NCBI GenBank assembly: GCA_003024785.1 | Contig: PUQB01000156.1 | Coordinates: 1-64,000 of the forward strand | Length of the DNA stretch: 64,000 nt | Direction of reading: 5' to 3' | Source: Selaginella tamariscina | Taxonomy: Eukaryota; Streptophyta; Lycopodiopsida; Selaginellales; Selaginellaceae | Shown: one piece after another, positions 47,051-59,376 of the stretch | Layout: each line of letters opens with the position of its first letter | How positions within the stretch are numbered: the first letter of the stretch is position 1 | Notes under the pieces: generated by a model | Database searches by the model: none | Seen by the model: the letters and a program-made list of their open reading frames with translations, nothing else | What the model was told of the DNA's origin: nothing | Made by a program: the position numbers and the translations under genes

Positions 47051-48024
47051 ATGGCTGATTTTGAGCACTTCCAACGCGAGCACCAAATGTTGCTTCATGA
47101 GCTGGCCACTTTGCGCCAAGTGGTCACCGATTGCAAGGCTCCACCATGCGGCACATGCAGCTGCTGATGCATCCTCCAAGGCTGCTGCGCAGGCTCTCTC
47201 TCAGGCATCGGTGGTTCCTTCTTCATCGAACTTTTCTCCGGAGCCGAAGATCAGCATGCCAGAGAAGTTCAGTGGCAACCGTGCCGATTTCCAAGGTTTC
47301 CTGAATCAGATCCGGCTCTTGATCCGCATGCAACCACGCCGCTACTCGACGGATGCACAAAAGGTTGGCCTTTTGGCATCCTTACTAAGTGGATCTCCAC
47401 GAGCTTGGGTTGCTCCCTTGCTGGAGCGTGACGACCCATTGATGGAAGACTTTGAAGGTTTCGTGGCTGCCTTTGAAGCCTGTTTTGGAGATCCGATAAG
47501 TACCGTTCTGCATGCACGAAGTTACGGAAGCTCACACAAGGATCCAGACCAGCTTCCGTTTATGCATCCGAATTTCAGCAATTGTGCACGAACATTCCAT
47601 GGGACGAGACTGCATTGATCGAACACTTCCGTTTTGGGCTGAGGGATGATGTGAAGGACCTTCTCCTTACATTACCGGATGCTCAAACGTTAGCGGAGAT
47701 CATGCAACAGGCCGTTCGCTGCGACAACCGTTTGTTCGAGCGCCGTCAGGAAAAATTCCGTCAGCAGTTCCTGCCAACCAATCCTGTAGCCGTAGCACAT
47801 GTTCCTACGACACCTTCTGGAGCAGTTCCTATGGAGGTTAACAAATCCAAGCGTGGCCCACTTTCAACTGCTGAGAAGCAACGTCGTCGGGTGAGAACCT
47901 ATGCTTGTATTGTGGTGCAGCAGGACACAAGGTGGCGGAATGTCCTAATAAAGCCAGAAAGTTCAAGACGCGTGAAGCCGAAGCTGAAGTTCAGTCGGAA
48001 AACTTCAATGTCCACTTCGTCTAG
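47051..48024 (+). pseudogene. Element C gag
   Basis: Starts MADFEHFQREHQMLLHELAT. The capsid has PEKFSGNRADFQGFLNQIRL and GSPRAWVAPLLERDDPLMED. Then comes CTNIPWDETALIEHFRFGLR, and a zinc knuckle CLYCGAAGHKVAECPNK (C-x2-C-x4-H-x4-C). It ends at a stop at 48024. The capsid is of the sushi/RTL type. At least three frame shifts (near 47140, 47515 and 47890) separate the parts, so this copy would not yield intact Gag as read. Confidence 0.75.
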
Positions 48025-48035
48025 GAGCCGCGAAG

Positions 48036-51000
48036 TTGGACGTAGGTGCAGGCTCCATTGGTGCTGCTCATACCATTCCATCACTCAAGTTTCCTGTACA
48101 CATTCGCCTCAATAATCGAGAGCTCAAGGAGTTTGCCCTGTTAGACACTGGTGCAAATGCATGTTTCATGGATGACACTTTTGCAGCTCAGCATGGCATT
48201 TCGGTGGTGAAGTTGAAGCGTGCAGTTCCTGTAGAGGTGGCCGATGGTCGTTTGATTGCTTCTGGCGCAGTTACCCACGCTACCACACCTCTCTCTTGCA
48301 GTCATGGTGCATTCAACTGTTCAATTTCCTTCAACTTGATCAAGACTCGGTCGACTCCCATCATTTTTGGCATGCCATGGTTCGTTGTTGCAAATCCGCA
48401 GATCGACTGGAGGTCTAGGACGCTCACGTTTTCCTCTCCAGCAGCCAGGATCAATCTGTACCTTCCTGCGTGCAGGATACATCCTTGGTGTCTGAGGCAG
48501 TACAAGCTACAGGATTGACCGTGCCTGTTCCTGTACCAGTGTTGACTCTTCCTCAGCACATCCACAGGTTCTTCTCCACTCCTGTAAGTTTGCGGATTCC
48601 TGTACAGGGTTCTTCCAATCCTGTATCAGTGTCGAAGGTTCCTCCTCAACAGGATCCACCTCCTGTTGGTTCGTCAGCACACTCACAGGCTTCCCTCACT
48701 CCTGTGCAACCACGGACTTCTGTACAGGATTCTTCCAATCCTGTACACTCGTCAACATCCACACAGGTTTTCCCAATCCTGCCTCCTTTTGTTACTCTGC
48801 CTCTGTTCCCCCCCAAGATCCTTCCTCTTTTTCAGTCACAGCTCCCTCCTGCTCCTCTCCGAGTTCTTACCACTACCATGCATGAACTTACCACTGATCC
48901 TGCTCCTTTCCACCTTTTTGCCTTTCAAGTAACTCCTACGTCCTCTTCTACCTTTCCTGTGTCTGACTCTCCTGTTTTTCAATCTCCTTGCCTACTCCTT
49001 TTCCTTCTCCTCCTTCTTCTCTACCATCCAAGTACCACGACTTTAAGGACGTTTTTGACAAGCACAAGGCTACAGTTCTTCCTGTTCACAGGTCCTACGA
49101 CTGTCCTATTGATCTTGCAGAAGGAAAGACTCCACCGTTCGGACCGATTTACGCATTGTCACCCACAGAGTTGGAGGTTCTTCGCCAGTACATCGAGGAC
49201 AACTTGGCATCCGGCTTCATTCGTCACTCAAAGTCCCCTGCAGGAGCGCCTATCTTCTTTGTCAAGAAGAAGGATGGGAGCTTACGTTTGGTTGTGGACT
49301 ACAGGGGTTTGAATCAAGTACCATTCGGAATCGGTACCCGTTGCCATTGATCCCGGAACTTCTCGATCGGCTGCGAGGAGCAAAGGTGTTCACGAAGATC
49401 GACTTACGAGGGGCCTACAACCTTGTACGGATTCGTCCAGGCGATGAGTGGAAGACTGCCTTTTCGTACAAGGTATGGACACTTCGAGTACACGGTGATG
49501 CCTTTCGGCCTTACCAATGCCCCAGCCGTGTTCCAACACATGGTGAACGACATCTTTCGTGACTTCTTGGACCAGTTTGTGGTGATCTACCTCGACGACA
49601 TTTTGATTTTCTCCAAGGACCAGGCGGCACATGACAAGCATGTACGATTGGTTCTACAGCGGCTTCGCGAGCATGGCCTGTATGCGAAGTTGGAGAAGTG
49701 TTTTTTCGATAGGGATTCTGTGGAGTTCTTGGGCTACATCGTCTCTCCTGCTGGCGTTTCCATGGACATGCACAAGGTGAAGACCATCGTGGAGTGGGAG
49801 AGGCCCAAGTCTGTACGAGATGTACAATGTTTCCTTGGCTTTGCAAACTTCTACAGGCGGTTCATACAGGACTTCTCCAAGCGTGTACTTCCACTCACGG
49901 AACTCACCAAGCGCACAGAGGTTTTCTCTTGGTCCGACAAGGCGGAACATGCATTCACAACACTCAAGGACACCTTCACGACAGCTCCGATTTTAGCACA
50001 TCCTGATCCTTCTCCCTTTCTTCGTTGAAGCAGATGCCTCGGATTTTGCAGTAGGATCCGTCCTATCACAAGTTGGAGAAGACAAGTTGCTTCATCCTGT
50101 AGCTTTTCACTCTCGTAAGTTCCTTTCGGCGGAGATCAATTACGAGATTCATGACAAGGAACTCAAGGCCATTGTGGATTCGTTGAGGAGTGGCGGCATT
50201 TCCTGGAAGGTGCTGCGCATCCTGTACAAGTTCTTACGGATCACAAGAACCTGGAGTATTTTCAAACGGCTCGAGTTCTCAGTCGCGACAGGCTAGGTGG
50301 GCGGAGTTCCTATCACGTTTTGATTTCGTCATCGTCTACAGGCCCGGTTTTCGGAATGGCAAGGCGGACGCATTGTCTAGGCGCTCTTACCTTGCACCCC
50401 CGGGCGATCCTGCATTGACTGTCAAAGCAAGTGTTGTTGGGTCCTGATCGATTCCGGCTTGCGGCACTGCAGGTTCATCAGGCTCCAGCAGATTCAACAC
50501 TCCTACAGGACATCCGTTCGCAGTTGGCTACAGACGACTTGGCAAAGAATGTGTTCTCACACATTCATCCTGACATTGCAAGTTCCTCTTCCTCCAGTTC
50601 CCGTCAGACTACAACCTGTTGCCATACAGGATGGACTCCTGTACCGGGAAGGTCTCCTGTACGTTCCTGTTGGTGTTTGCAGGACTCGTGTGGTACAGGA
50701 TTGTCATGATACCCCGGCTACAGGACATTTTGGTGTGGCCAAGACAGTTGAGTTGGTGACTCGCAACTATTGGTGGCCTGGGTTGCGAGGTTTTGTGGAA
50801 AGGTTTGTACGGAGTTGTGACACCTGCAACAGGTCGAAGATGCCTCGTCATGCACCCTCTGGTCTTCTTCGTCCTCTTCCTGTTCCTTCTGCTCCTTGGA
50901 GATCCATTTCTATGGATTTCCTCACAGATCTTCCTCCTTCTCGGATTCGATGCAGTTCTTGTGGTGGTTGACCGTTTCACCAACAGGCTCATTTCCTACC

Positions 51001-51972
51001 ATAACAAGAGCTACAGGTCAGACAACTGCTGAGTTGGTGATCCGTGAAGTGTTCCGACATCATGGTCTTCCTGAGAGCATTGTTTCCGATCGAGGTCCAC
51101 AATTCATGTCCAAGTTTTGGCGAGAGCTTCTTCGGAGTCTACAGGTTAAAGCGGATCTTTCTTCAGGATATCACCCAAACGATGGGCAGTCGAACGCACA
51201 ATTCAGACCTTGGAACAGTATCTTCGTTGCTTCATCAGTTACCAGCAGGACAACTGGTTGGACCTTCTTCCAATGGCGGAGTTTGCCTACAACAACTCCG
51301 TTCACGCATCTACAGGACAGACACCTTTCTTTGCTCTTACAGGCCACCATCCACGTTTTGACTTTGCTCCTCCCGCTTCTCCTTCTTCCGCTCCTGCAGT
51401 ACAGGATCGTCTCAGCATCTTCGCAGGTACAGGATGATCTCCAGGTTCATCTTCAGCAGGCACAGGAACGGTACAAGCATCATGCTGATGCTCACCGTCA
51501 GCCGGCACCTGCATACAAGATTGGTGATCTCGTGTGGCTTCTTCGTCGACACATTCGCACCAACAGGCCTTCTTCTAAGTTGGATTTTCAACGATTGGGC
51601 CCTTACAGGATCGTGGCGGAGGTAAATCCTGTAGCTTTCCGACTCGAGTTACCATCCACGGTGAAACTTCATCCTGTGTTTCACACCTCCTTGTTGGAGC
51701 CGTATCATCCTTCTTCTCTTCCTGGTCGTGCTTCTTCTCCTCCCCCTCCTGTGGTCATTGCTGGTGAACCTGAGTACGAAGTTGCAGCCATCCTTGATTC
51801 TCGTCTTCATCGCCGCCAACTTCAATACTTGGTGGATTGGAAAGGTTATTTGCCTACCGATCGCACTTGGGAACCTGCATCCAACTTACTCCATGCTTCT
51901 TCCAAAGTTGCTGCCTTCCATCGGCATTATCCTGCTAAACCAGGTCCTAAGACTCGTGGAACTCGTCCTTAG
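48036..51972 (+). pseudogene. Element C pol with C-terminal chromodomain
   Basis: Protease: EFALLDTGANACFMDD with later PIIFGMPWFVVANPQIDW. A Ser/Pro/Thr-rich spacer follows (48470-49000). RT has [57 protein letters not shown] and the active site VVIYLDDILIFS. RNase H has [17 protein letters not shown]. Integrase has DTPATGHFGVAKTVELVTRN, CDTCNR, then PESIVSDRGPQFMSKFW and GYHPNDGQS. The chromodomain is EYEVAAILDSRL, QYLVDWKGYLPTDRTWEPAS, ending at 51972. Catalytic YLDD and DTG are intact. Frame breaks occur near 49325, 49470, 50025, 50210, 50940 and 51200. Confidence 0.85.
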
Positions 51973-51983
51973 GGAGGAGGTGC

Positions 51984-52555
51984 TGTCACAACCCGATACA
52001 GGATACAGGATGCAGGATACAGGTTTCCGGATACAGGATACAGGATGCAGGATTTCGGATACAGGATACGGGTTACAGGATATGCCTGCAGGATATTCCT
52101 ACAGGATATACCTATAGGATATGCCTATAGGATATGCTACAGGATATGCCTAGAGGATAAGGGACACTATTCTTAGCTCATGACTAGATTAGACTCATGA
52201 CTAGATTAGCTTGGAGTTGTGAGCATAAAAGCTCCGACCTAATTGTTGTACAATCAGTTACTATCAACACCAGTCTTCTACGATCATTCTTGTTCTTGTC
52301 TTGTTCTTGTCTTGTCTTGCTCTTTGCCTCCTGCTCTGTCTGCTCCTGGATCCTGTCCTTTCCTATGCTCCTGGATCCTTGTCCTATCTGCTCCTGATCC
52401 AGTCCTGTTCCTGTCCTACTCCTGGATCCTGTTCCTGCGTCTTGTCTTGCTCCTGAGTTCCTAGTTCCTGTCTTGTTTCCTATCCTGCTCCTGAGTCAAG
52501 CCTTCCTACTCTTGGAATCCTGCTCACTTCCTGTTTCTTGGATCGTGGCTTGACA
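51984..52555 (+). repeat. Element C 3' LTR
   Basis: 572 bp, collinear with 46368-46952 with a few indels in the minisatellite and in the CTCCTGGATCCTGTCC-rich part. Confidence 0.9.
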
Positions 52556-52560
52556 GTTCA

Positions 52561-53300
52561 TCCGTGATCATGTGGTCTAGGCTTGTCTGTAAGCTAGGTA
52601 TGGTGAACTCCCATGGCATGATGGCCTTTAGGCCATAGGCCAAATGAAAGGGTGTTGCTCTCATTGCGATTTTGAATGTCGTCCGGTATGCCCATAATAT
52701 GGATGGTAGCATTTTCTCTCATCGCCTTGGTTCATTGTAGCAGAGCTTCCTCAAGATGGTGACCAATATCTTGTTTGTAGATTCAGCCTATCCATTCCCC
52801 TACTGTTGATGTGTGATGCTTAATGACGAAAGTGTTGACCAATTCCTAGACAGTCTCGTTGATGAAATGGCTCCCCTAGTTTGATACTAGCTCTAGTGAG
52901 TAACCAAACCTTGTTAGGATGTTTGTATAGATAAACCTCGATGTCTGCCTTGCCATTGCCTCCCTGAGCGCCTTCGCCTCTACCCACTTTGTGGCATAGT
53001 CCGTTGCCACTACAATGTACCTAGAGTGTGTCATGTGGACTCTATGTCTCGGCCCACCTTGCCTGTCCATTGATAGTCGATGCAGCTCCTTGCTGCCTTG
53101 GTGGTGTCCCGAAAAATTGTTGGCCACCAAAGTCTGATCTGTAGGATTTTCCTGGTTGTTTTGTCCCCCTCGAAGTGTCATGTCCCCGGTTCTGCGTGAG
53201 CTGCATTGACAATCTTGGGGATTTCCCATGGTAGGGGACATCTCTGGAGTATGTCATCTCTCCCCTGCTTGTATAGTTGATCCCTGATCATCTGGAACGT
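52561..53300 (-). pseudogene. Element B integrase core
   Basis: YIVVATDYATKWVEAKALRE (core start), then after shifts ILWAYRTTFKIAMRATPFHL and AYGLKAIMPWEFTIPSLQTS. It ends at the C insertion site (GTTCA). The frame continues into 38468-38792 once C and A are taken out. Confidence 0.8.
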
Positions 53301-53351
53301 AAGCACCTTCAGGCGAGGCTTTGCCTATGTGTAGCCGATGTTCTTAAGAGT

Positions 53352-55100
53352 CTACTCAACCCGTTGCTGAGGTAGCGTCATATTGGTTGCTGCCATACTG
53401 GGATGTTTGTGCTGGCTACTGGCTAGGTGGTTTGCGGTGGGGTGCCTTGTTTGACATTGCTTCAAAGAGGTCGGCGTCCGGTATGTTGAGCAGGGCGTGG
53501 CTTCGGGCGGTTCGCCGCTCGTTATCCTAGAGAGGAGGTCCGATGATACATGCAACTTACCTGCCTTATGGACCATGGTGAACTTGAACTCTTGTAGGAG
53601 GAGGATCCACCAAGCTGGCCGCTTGGTGAGCTGTGGTTTGTTGAAGAGGTAGAGTAGGGCGTGATGATCCACGATCAGTATGAAGTAGTTACCCCAGGAG
53701 GTAGTGGCAAAACTTAGATACTCCATAGGTGACTGCCAAGCACTCTTTGTCGATCGTCGAGTAGTTATGTTCAATTGGTGTCATGAGTCGGCTTCCGTAT
53801 GCTATGGGTTGGAGCATCTGCTCGTCGTCCTCCTGGGACAGGACCTCACCTGCCACTATGTTGGAGCCATCTGTCTGTAAGTGGAATTGTCGATTTTAAT
53901 ATGGTGGGATGAGGATAGGTGCTTCCACTAACTGGCGCTTGATGTCCTTAAAGGCCGCTTGATGGTTGGCAGTCCATTCGTAAGGCATCTCCTTAGTGAG
54001 TAATTCAGTCATTGTTAGGCCCTATCAACATACTATTGGATGAACTTGCGGTAGAACCCTACTTTCCCCAAGAACCACCAGAGCTCTATGATTTTGGTGG
54101 GGGTGGCATTTTGGCCAGTGCTCATACCAATCCTGGGTCCACAATGATGTCTTCCCTGGAGACGATGTGTCCTAACAGCTTCCTTGCATCATGCCAAATA
54201 CACATTTGAGGGGTTAAGAAATATCCCATATTCTTGGTAGCGCAAGAACACCCATTCTAGGCGTGCCACGTGGTCCTCCGCTAGTCCATAAGATGTGAAG
54301 TCATCCAGGAATGCCCAGACAAAGTCTGTGAAGTTGTCCGGAAATATATGTTAGACCAATATTTTGAACGTGGCCGAGTTGCAGAGTCTGAATGACATGA
54401 CCCTAAATGCGTATGCTCCCCAATCCGTGATGAGTGCAATCTTGGCTTGGTCTTTCGCTATGATCATCACTTGGTTGTACCCATTAAAGCTGTCCATGAA
54501 CGAGTATATCTCATGACTCGCTATGTCTTCTAGGATGGCCTCCATGAACGAGATGGGGAACGGGTCTTTCTCCGTGGTGGCATTCAGTCGTCGGTAGTTT
54601 ATGCGGATTCTCAACCACCCATCCTTCTTAGGTATGATGACAATTGGTGAAAGTCATTCTAGGTTCTTGATGGGGTAGACAAAGTCTACTTCAAGCCACT
54701 TGTCAATCTATTATTTGGCCTTCCGGCGTAGTTCGGGCTGATGCGATATTGTTGTTGGCGGCTAGGTCAGATGTTGGGTTTTAGCTTAATTCTGTACTAG
54801 CACAACTCTTGTGGTACTCCCCTTAGGTCGTGATAGGTCCAGGCGAACACTTCTTTATGCCTATGGAGACAGTTGGCAATTTGCTCCCTTAGTTCTGACC
54901 CTATGTGAGCATTGACATTCACTCGCCGAGGGTCTTCGTTGGTGCCTATGTTAACCTGCTTGATTGCCGCTTCATGAGTCATGTTCCACCCATACATTGG
55001 CTTGCCGTGGGGTACTCTTCTTGGGCAGGTGGGGTGACACTTCACATTTCCTTCCACAGGACAGGCCACCTCAGGATCTGTGCTTCTGAGGTGTCTGCTT
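53352..55100 (-). pseudogene. Element B RT and RNase H
   Basis: RT leader VFAWTYHDLRGVPQELC (54797-55069). RT core INYRRLNATTEKDPFPISFM, YSFMDSFNGYNQVMI and FRVMSFRLCNSATFK (54351-54614). RNase H tail FILIVDHHALLYLFNKPQLT and FTMVHKAGKLHVSSDLLSR (53352-53774). Tat/Athila-type signatures. Stops and shifts between segments. Confidence 0.8.
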
Positions 55101-56400
55101 CAGCCTCTAGCCGAGTCATCAAGTACGCGGCGGTAGACTCCCATACTTCTTGACGGGGTCTACCTCCCCTAAAAGAAATAAATCTAGCAAGCATGTCAGG
55201 ATAGCTACTTCTTCCTCATCATCCAACCCCTCGCTCCAGTATGGGAGGTGGTACTCCTGGGTAGAATTTTGATAGTGGTGTCCAAACTTGTTTCGCAGTA
55301 ATGAATATTAGTCCTCCATTGGCAGGGAACTAGACCCACTGATTCTCCCAGTCATGCTGTACCCTTGCACCCCTGAGCCACAGCTGGCCCAGAAGTAGTC
55401 GAATCTCCTTTTTGCGTGCATGTCGAGGATGATCACATTTATCAAGAACGAATCCTGATCCCTACCTTCCTCATGATGCCCTTGAGCGCCACCTTAGCTT
55501 GGTTCACCATACGTATGAGGAAGGGTGAGCGCTCAAGAGGGGCATCCCCAACTCCTAATAGAGTTCCGTCGACATGATGTTTACGCTTGATCCCCCATCT
55601 ATGATCACGTTGTGGACTGTGCTACCCACCACTTGGATGGGTATGGCCCGTACATCATCCACAAAGTCTACTAATATCATTGAGACCCTTGGGGACACTA
55701 CTGTGGGCCCGAGTAAGGAATTCATACATCCCTGGAGATAAACATAGTAGCTCTCCTAGGGTTACCGACACCTGAGTTTAACACACCTTCTCAGCGAGGA
55801 CCTTGTGTAATCCTATCGTCCCTCTTGCCCCTGGACCTTGCGCGAGTCTCACATGCTCCACAGTGGCCTCCACTTCAGCGCGCCTCCACACCCACTATCC
55901 TGGTTCTGCGAGTTTGATCGCCACTTCCTCCTCATTGGATTCTCCGTTGTCTTTCTCCTCAAGGTCAACTGATGGTCCTGTCTATCGGGCTTGTGATCTT
56001 GTGATTGCCCTGCATTATAGCTCTGGCGGTGACCTTTCTACATGGTTGGCTTGTGGCGAGGGGCTGGTGTTGACGGGGCCGGAGTTGGTTCTTTGGCTAC
56101 CCCTGTGGCCTTTGGCACATGCGCTTCTAGCATGGGTTTGAGCATCACGATCCAGGAGCATCGATACAACGGGTGGTGCCTTGCACAGTGTGCAAATCAA
56201 CTCTGGATGTTTTGGCCGTTTGTTCATGTTGTCACACCTTGGTCGATACGGTTGGTGCTCCTAGGAGTGCGACCTCTAATTGCGGTCTCCTAATTGCGAC
56301 CTATGGTGGGGCTGGCCACTGCCACGGTCCCCATGCCGTTGGTCCCTTAGGTTGTCTGCCTTGTCGCTCAACGGCCTAGGCAACAGCTTGGGGTAGTGTG
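55101..56400 (-). pseudogene. Element B protease/spacer region
   Basis: Collinear in nucleotide sequence with element A 42.3-43.3 kb but without a clear protease signature. Frames are heavily interrupted. Confidence 0.4.
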
Positions 56401-58680
56401 TTATTTATGAGCTCGGTTAGCCGATAACAATCATTCGTGTTGTGAGATCCATGGACATTACACACCTTACAATATTTGTCCCCACACGCAGTGTATCCTA
56501 ATTAGGCGAGAGTTGTGGTTAGATCCTCCTACCATGCTATTGCCTTAGGGGCCTCCCTTCGTTGTGATTGCTCGTGCCCCTTGGTTCTTTATTGTCTCTC
56601 CTTTTTGGTAGGCTTTGGGATGTCTAAGAGGTTTTCCTCGTCCGTGGTGATGTTGTTTACTCCCTCAGTGTTTCATTTGTCCTGTGTCTTCTTCTCATGG
56701 CATCTCTTGACTTCCCGCTTCTCAACCTTCTTGGCGTACCAGAGTAACTTGTCAAATGTTTAGTCGTCGTCTAGCCTGATCCACTTGTGGATCTTTGGCC
56801 GCAGTCCCTTTCGGTACCATATTTTCTTGGTCAGGGCATCCCTTAGCTGGGTGATGTACCCCAGCATACGGACGTGTATTCGTCGATCGACTCTCTTGCT
56901 TTCTGCTTCAAGCTCGTTAGCTTATGGATTACCTCTTCCTCACTCTTTTCCTCCTGGAAGGTATCTAGAAATGCCCTCCTTGTGGTTTCCCAACAAGCTC
57001 CCTCATTTACCTTGTGGAATTGCATCCACCAAGCGTGTGCCTTTTTGTTCAAAGTGCATGCAAATGCACTCAGCTTCTTGTGGTTGTTGCTTACGCTCCT
57101 TAATTTGCATACCTACTCGAACTTGTGTACATGCTAGTCTGCATCTTCGCCCTTCGCTCCCCGGAATGGGGGTAAGAGCACTGTTATTTTGCTCTCATGC
57201 ATGCGATTGAGCGCGCGGGCTAGTAAGGTCACCGGATCGATTCCCATGGCATCCCATTAAGCATGGGAGGTGCTTTGATCTGGACCCTCCACTTCGGATG
57301 TGCTATAGTCCACGTCCTGGTACCCCGCGGGTATCTTTTTCCTCCCTCGCACCCATGCCCTCCAGTTGAGGGTGGGTAACGAGGACAGCTCCTCCCAACT
57401 TTCCCTCAGGGGCCCTCTTCGTGGGACCAACATGATGGCTAGTGGGCGTGGCACACCTCGGCTGGACGGTATTCCTTTGTCTAGCGGGTGGCTTTGTAGG
57501 ACCGTGCAACCTTGCAAATTCCCTCACAGTGTTGGATTGGTTGTGGCTATCGGGGTGGATTCTCGGTATTCCCTCATCTCGTGGTGGTTGCAGCTCTGCT
57601 GTGCGCCCTTGCAGAATTCCCTCGTGGGGTCGATACAATCTTGTCGCTCATGCAGATTTCCCTCGCCCTGGGACGAAATCCCTCATCCCTTGCCCAGAGT
57701 GACCACTGTGTGGCCCCCCTTGCTGGTACCTCTTCCTAGTCTGTTAGTTCATCGATGTCCAGTTACCTTCGTGCAAGTGATCGTCCCATGTGTAACCCGG
57801 CCTTCCGAAGCCTTGTGTTCTCATCCTAGTACCCACCTTCACCTGCTGCGTCATTCGATCAACTGAACTCCTAGTGCAGAGGTTGTTTTGTCAGTAATTG
57901 GTGCCCCTCCCTGCGGGGCCTTTCGGATGAGGCTTTTCCTCCCCTCTTTCTGGGCATCCACGGTCCTCCTGCCTTACCCTGGTGGGTGACAACATCCCTG
58001 GGTTTCCTACCTTACGTCCCTTGTAGTGTTGGTCATGCCAAACCTCCGGCTCTTGTCCCTTGTCGCTATCCGCACTAATTTTGCCGCCTCGAAATTCCTA
58101 CCTCCAGCGCAAGCCTTTCTCTCCTGGGGTTCTCCTGCATGGGGTCTCCTTCCTTGGGAGTACTGTCGAACATGGGTTCGGCTCTTCGGTGTGGGGGCTT
58201 ATCGTAGCCGTCACTTTTGCCTATATCGAGAGGGGGTGGAGGGCTTCCATCGTTCTGCCATCCTTCCCACTCTGATTGTCGGGCAAGGTTGCCCATCCAG
58301 GTGTTGCTCATTTTTGCACGCTCCTACACCTGGAATGACATCTAGACATGTGTGGGTTCATCATACCTTTCTTCGTCATTGTAGCTTGTGACCACCTCTG
58401 ATGTTGCTGTGCCGGGTTTACCACTTCTTGGAGGTTTTGCCATGTGGTGTTTGCGTCGTTTCTTTGGGTAGGCAAGGCAGGGGCCAATTGTGGCAACCAG
58501 GGTACCTCTCTACCCTCCATTAACCTCTCTCGGCCAGCCCGACGCATCTTCCTAGCTAGCTAATACTCGCTGACTTTCAGTTGTTCAAACGAGTTAATCC
58601 CGGCTCTTTGGTCTTTCATTTGGGCCGCAACCCTACTTGCTATGGTGAACTCCATTTGTGTGTAATTACTATCCCTTCGT
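56400..58680 (-). pseudogene. Element B gag
   Basis: NKKAHAWWMQFHKVNEGACW and EEEVIHKLTSLKQKARESID (56843-57052) match element A's gag closely. Further matches continue to 58.6 kb. Broken by several stops. Confidence 0.7.
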
Positions 58681-58692
58681 GGTTGCCACAAA

Positions 58693-59371
58693 TGGTCGTT
58701 GGGACTCTGCAGGCTAGATGTGTGTTACCATGAAGTCTCAATGATCGCCAGGATGCTGTGGGTAGCGTCCAGTCCCGGGGATCTGCATCGGTGAGCTAGA
58801 CTTACTACGGGAGCACTGGAAGGTGCTAAGATGGCCTTTACCTAGATGCCGTGAGAATCCGTGTACAGGTGAGTAGGAGTTCTCCTAGGCGTAGTGCTTC
58901 CGCTTGTCGGTATATTGTTGAACTAGGAGTAGGGCAAGAGGAGAGTAAAAAGAAGAGGTGGTGGATAGAAGGAAAATATATATATTGTCTGTCTAAGTAC
59001 AAAGCTGCCCCAAAGAAGGTGGAGCAAGATATAAAGAAGAAGACGGACTAAAAGGACCCGACCCATACCAGCCTTCCTACTTATATAGTGGGTCGGCTAG
59101 TGCTAGACCCTAGGTACAGGTGGCACTCTATTATTGGTATGCCGCCATGTGATAGAGTCCTGCATGTAGTGTTTATGCACCTCCCTCACGCGTGCTATCT
59201 TGGGTACCTTGGTAGTTGATTCGGACGATCGGATCTACGCTTGGGTTAAGCGCCACCTAATAGCTATCATCGTTGGTCCGTACCTGTTGTATCTTCACCA
59301 CTTGTCCACTCCATCCCATCGTTTGTTTGCATCGATTGGCGGTTTGACGGTGGTCAAACCACCGTCAACTA
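58693..59371 (-). repeat. Element B 5' LTR (right)
   Basis: 679 bp paired with 35144-35812. Next to it at 58670-58692 lies a primer-binding-like sequence, read on the minus strand as TTTGTGGCAACCACGAAGGG. Confidence 0.85.
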
Positions 59372-59376
59372 GTCAT

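Larger units (their letters stand above)
46368..52555 (+). mobile_element. Tf1/sushi-type chromovirus (element C), full length
   Basis: LTRs 46368-46952 and 51984-52555 with perfect TSD GTTCA (46363-46367 and 52556-52560). Order gag (CCHC), protease, RT, RNase H, integrase, chromodomain. The RT and chromodomain resemble sushi/Tf1 elements of vertebrates and fungi more than the common plant chromoviruses. The site after the 5' LTR (46955-46967) is complementary to the predicted RNA 5' end within the LTR, the hallmark of self-priming. A polypurine tract (AGGGAGGAGG) precedes the 3' LTR. Near-identical LTRs imply recent insertion, yet several frame breaks interrupt the ORFs. Confidence 0.85.
35144..59371 (-). 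mobile_element. Tat/Athila-like Ty3/gypsy element B, host of nested insertions
   Basis: Bounded by LTRs 35144-35812 and 58693-59371 and by GTCAT at 35139-35143 and 59372-59376, a perfect 5-bp TSD. It reads on the minus strand: gag (58.7-56.4 kb), protease region, RT/RNase H (55.1-53.3 kb), integrase (53.3-52.56 kb and 38.79-38.47 kb), then an extra 3' ORF (38.4-36.5 kb). RT/RNase H signatures YSFMDSFNGYNQV and DHHALLYLFNKPQLTKRPAW are of the Tat/Athila lineage. The integrase is split by insertions C and A. Without them B would be about 10.0 kb. Confidence 0.85.

Noticed and set aside
48470..49312. 280-aa plus-strand ORF in element C
   Set aside because: Frame-shadow of the protease-RT spacer; the conserved RT starts in another frame at about 49030.
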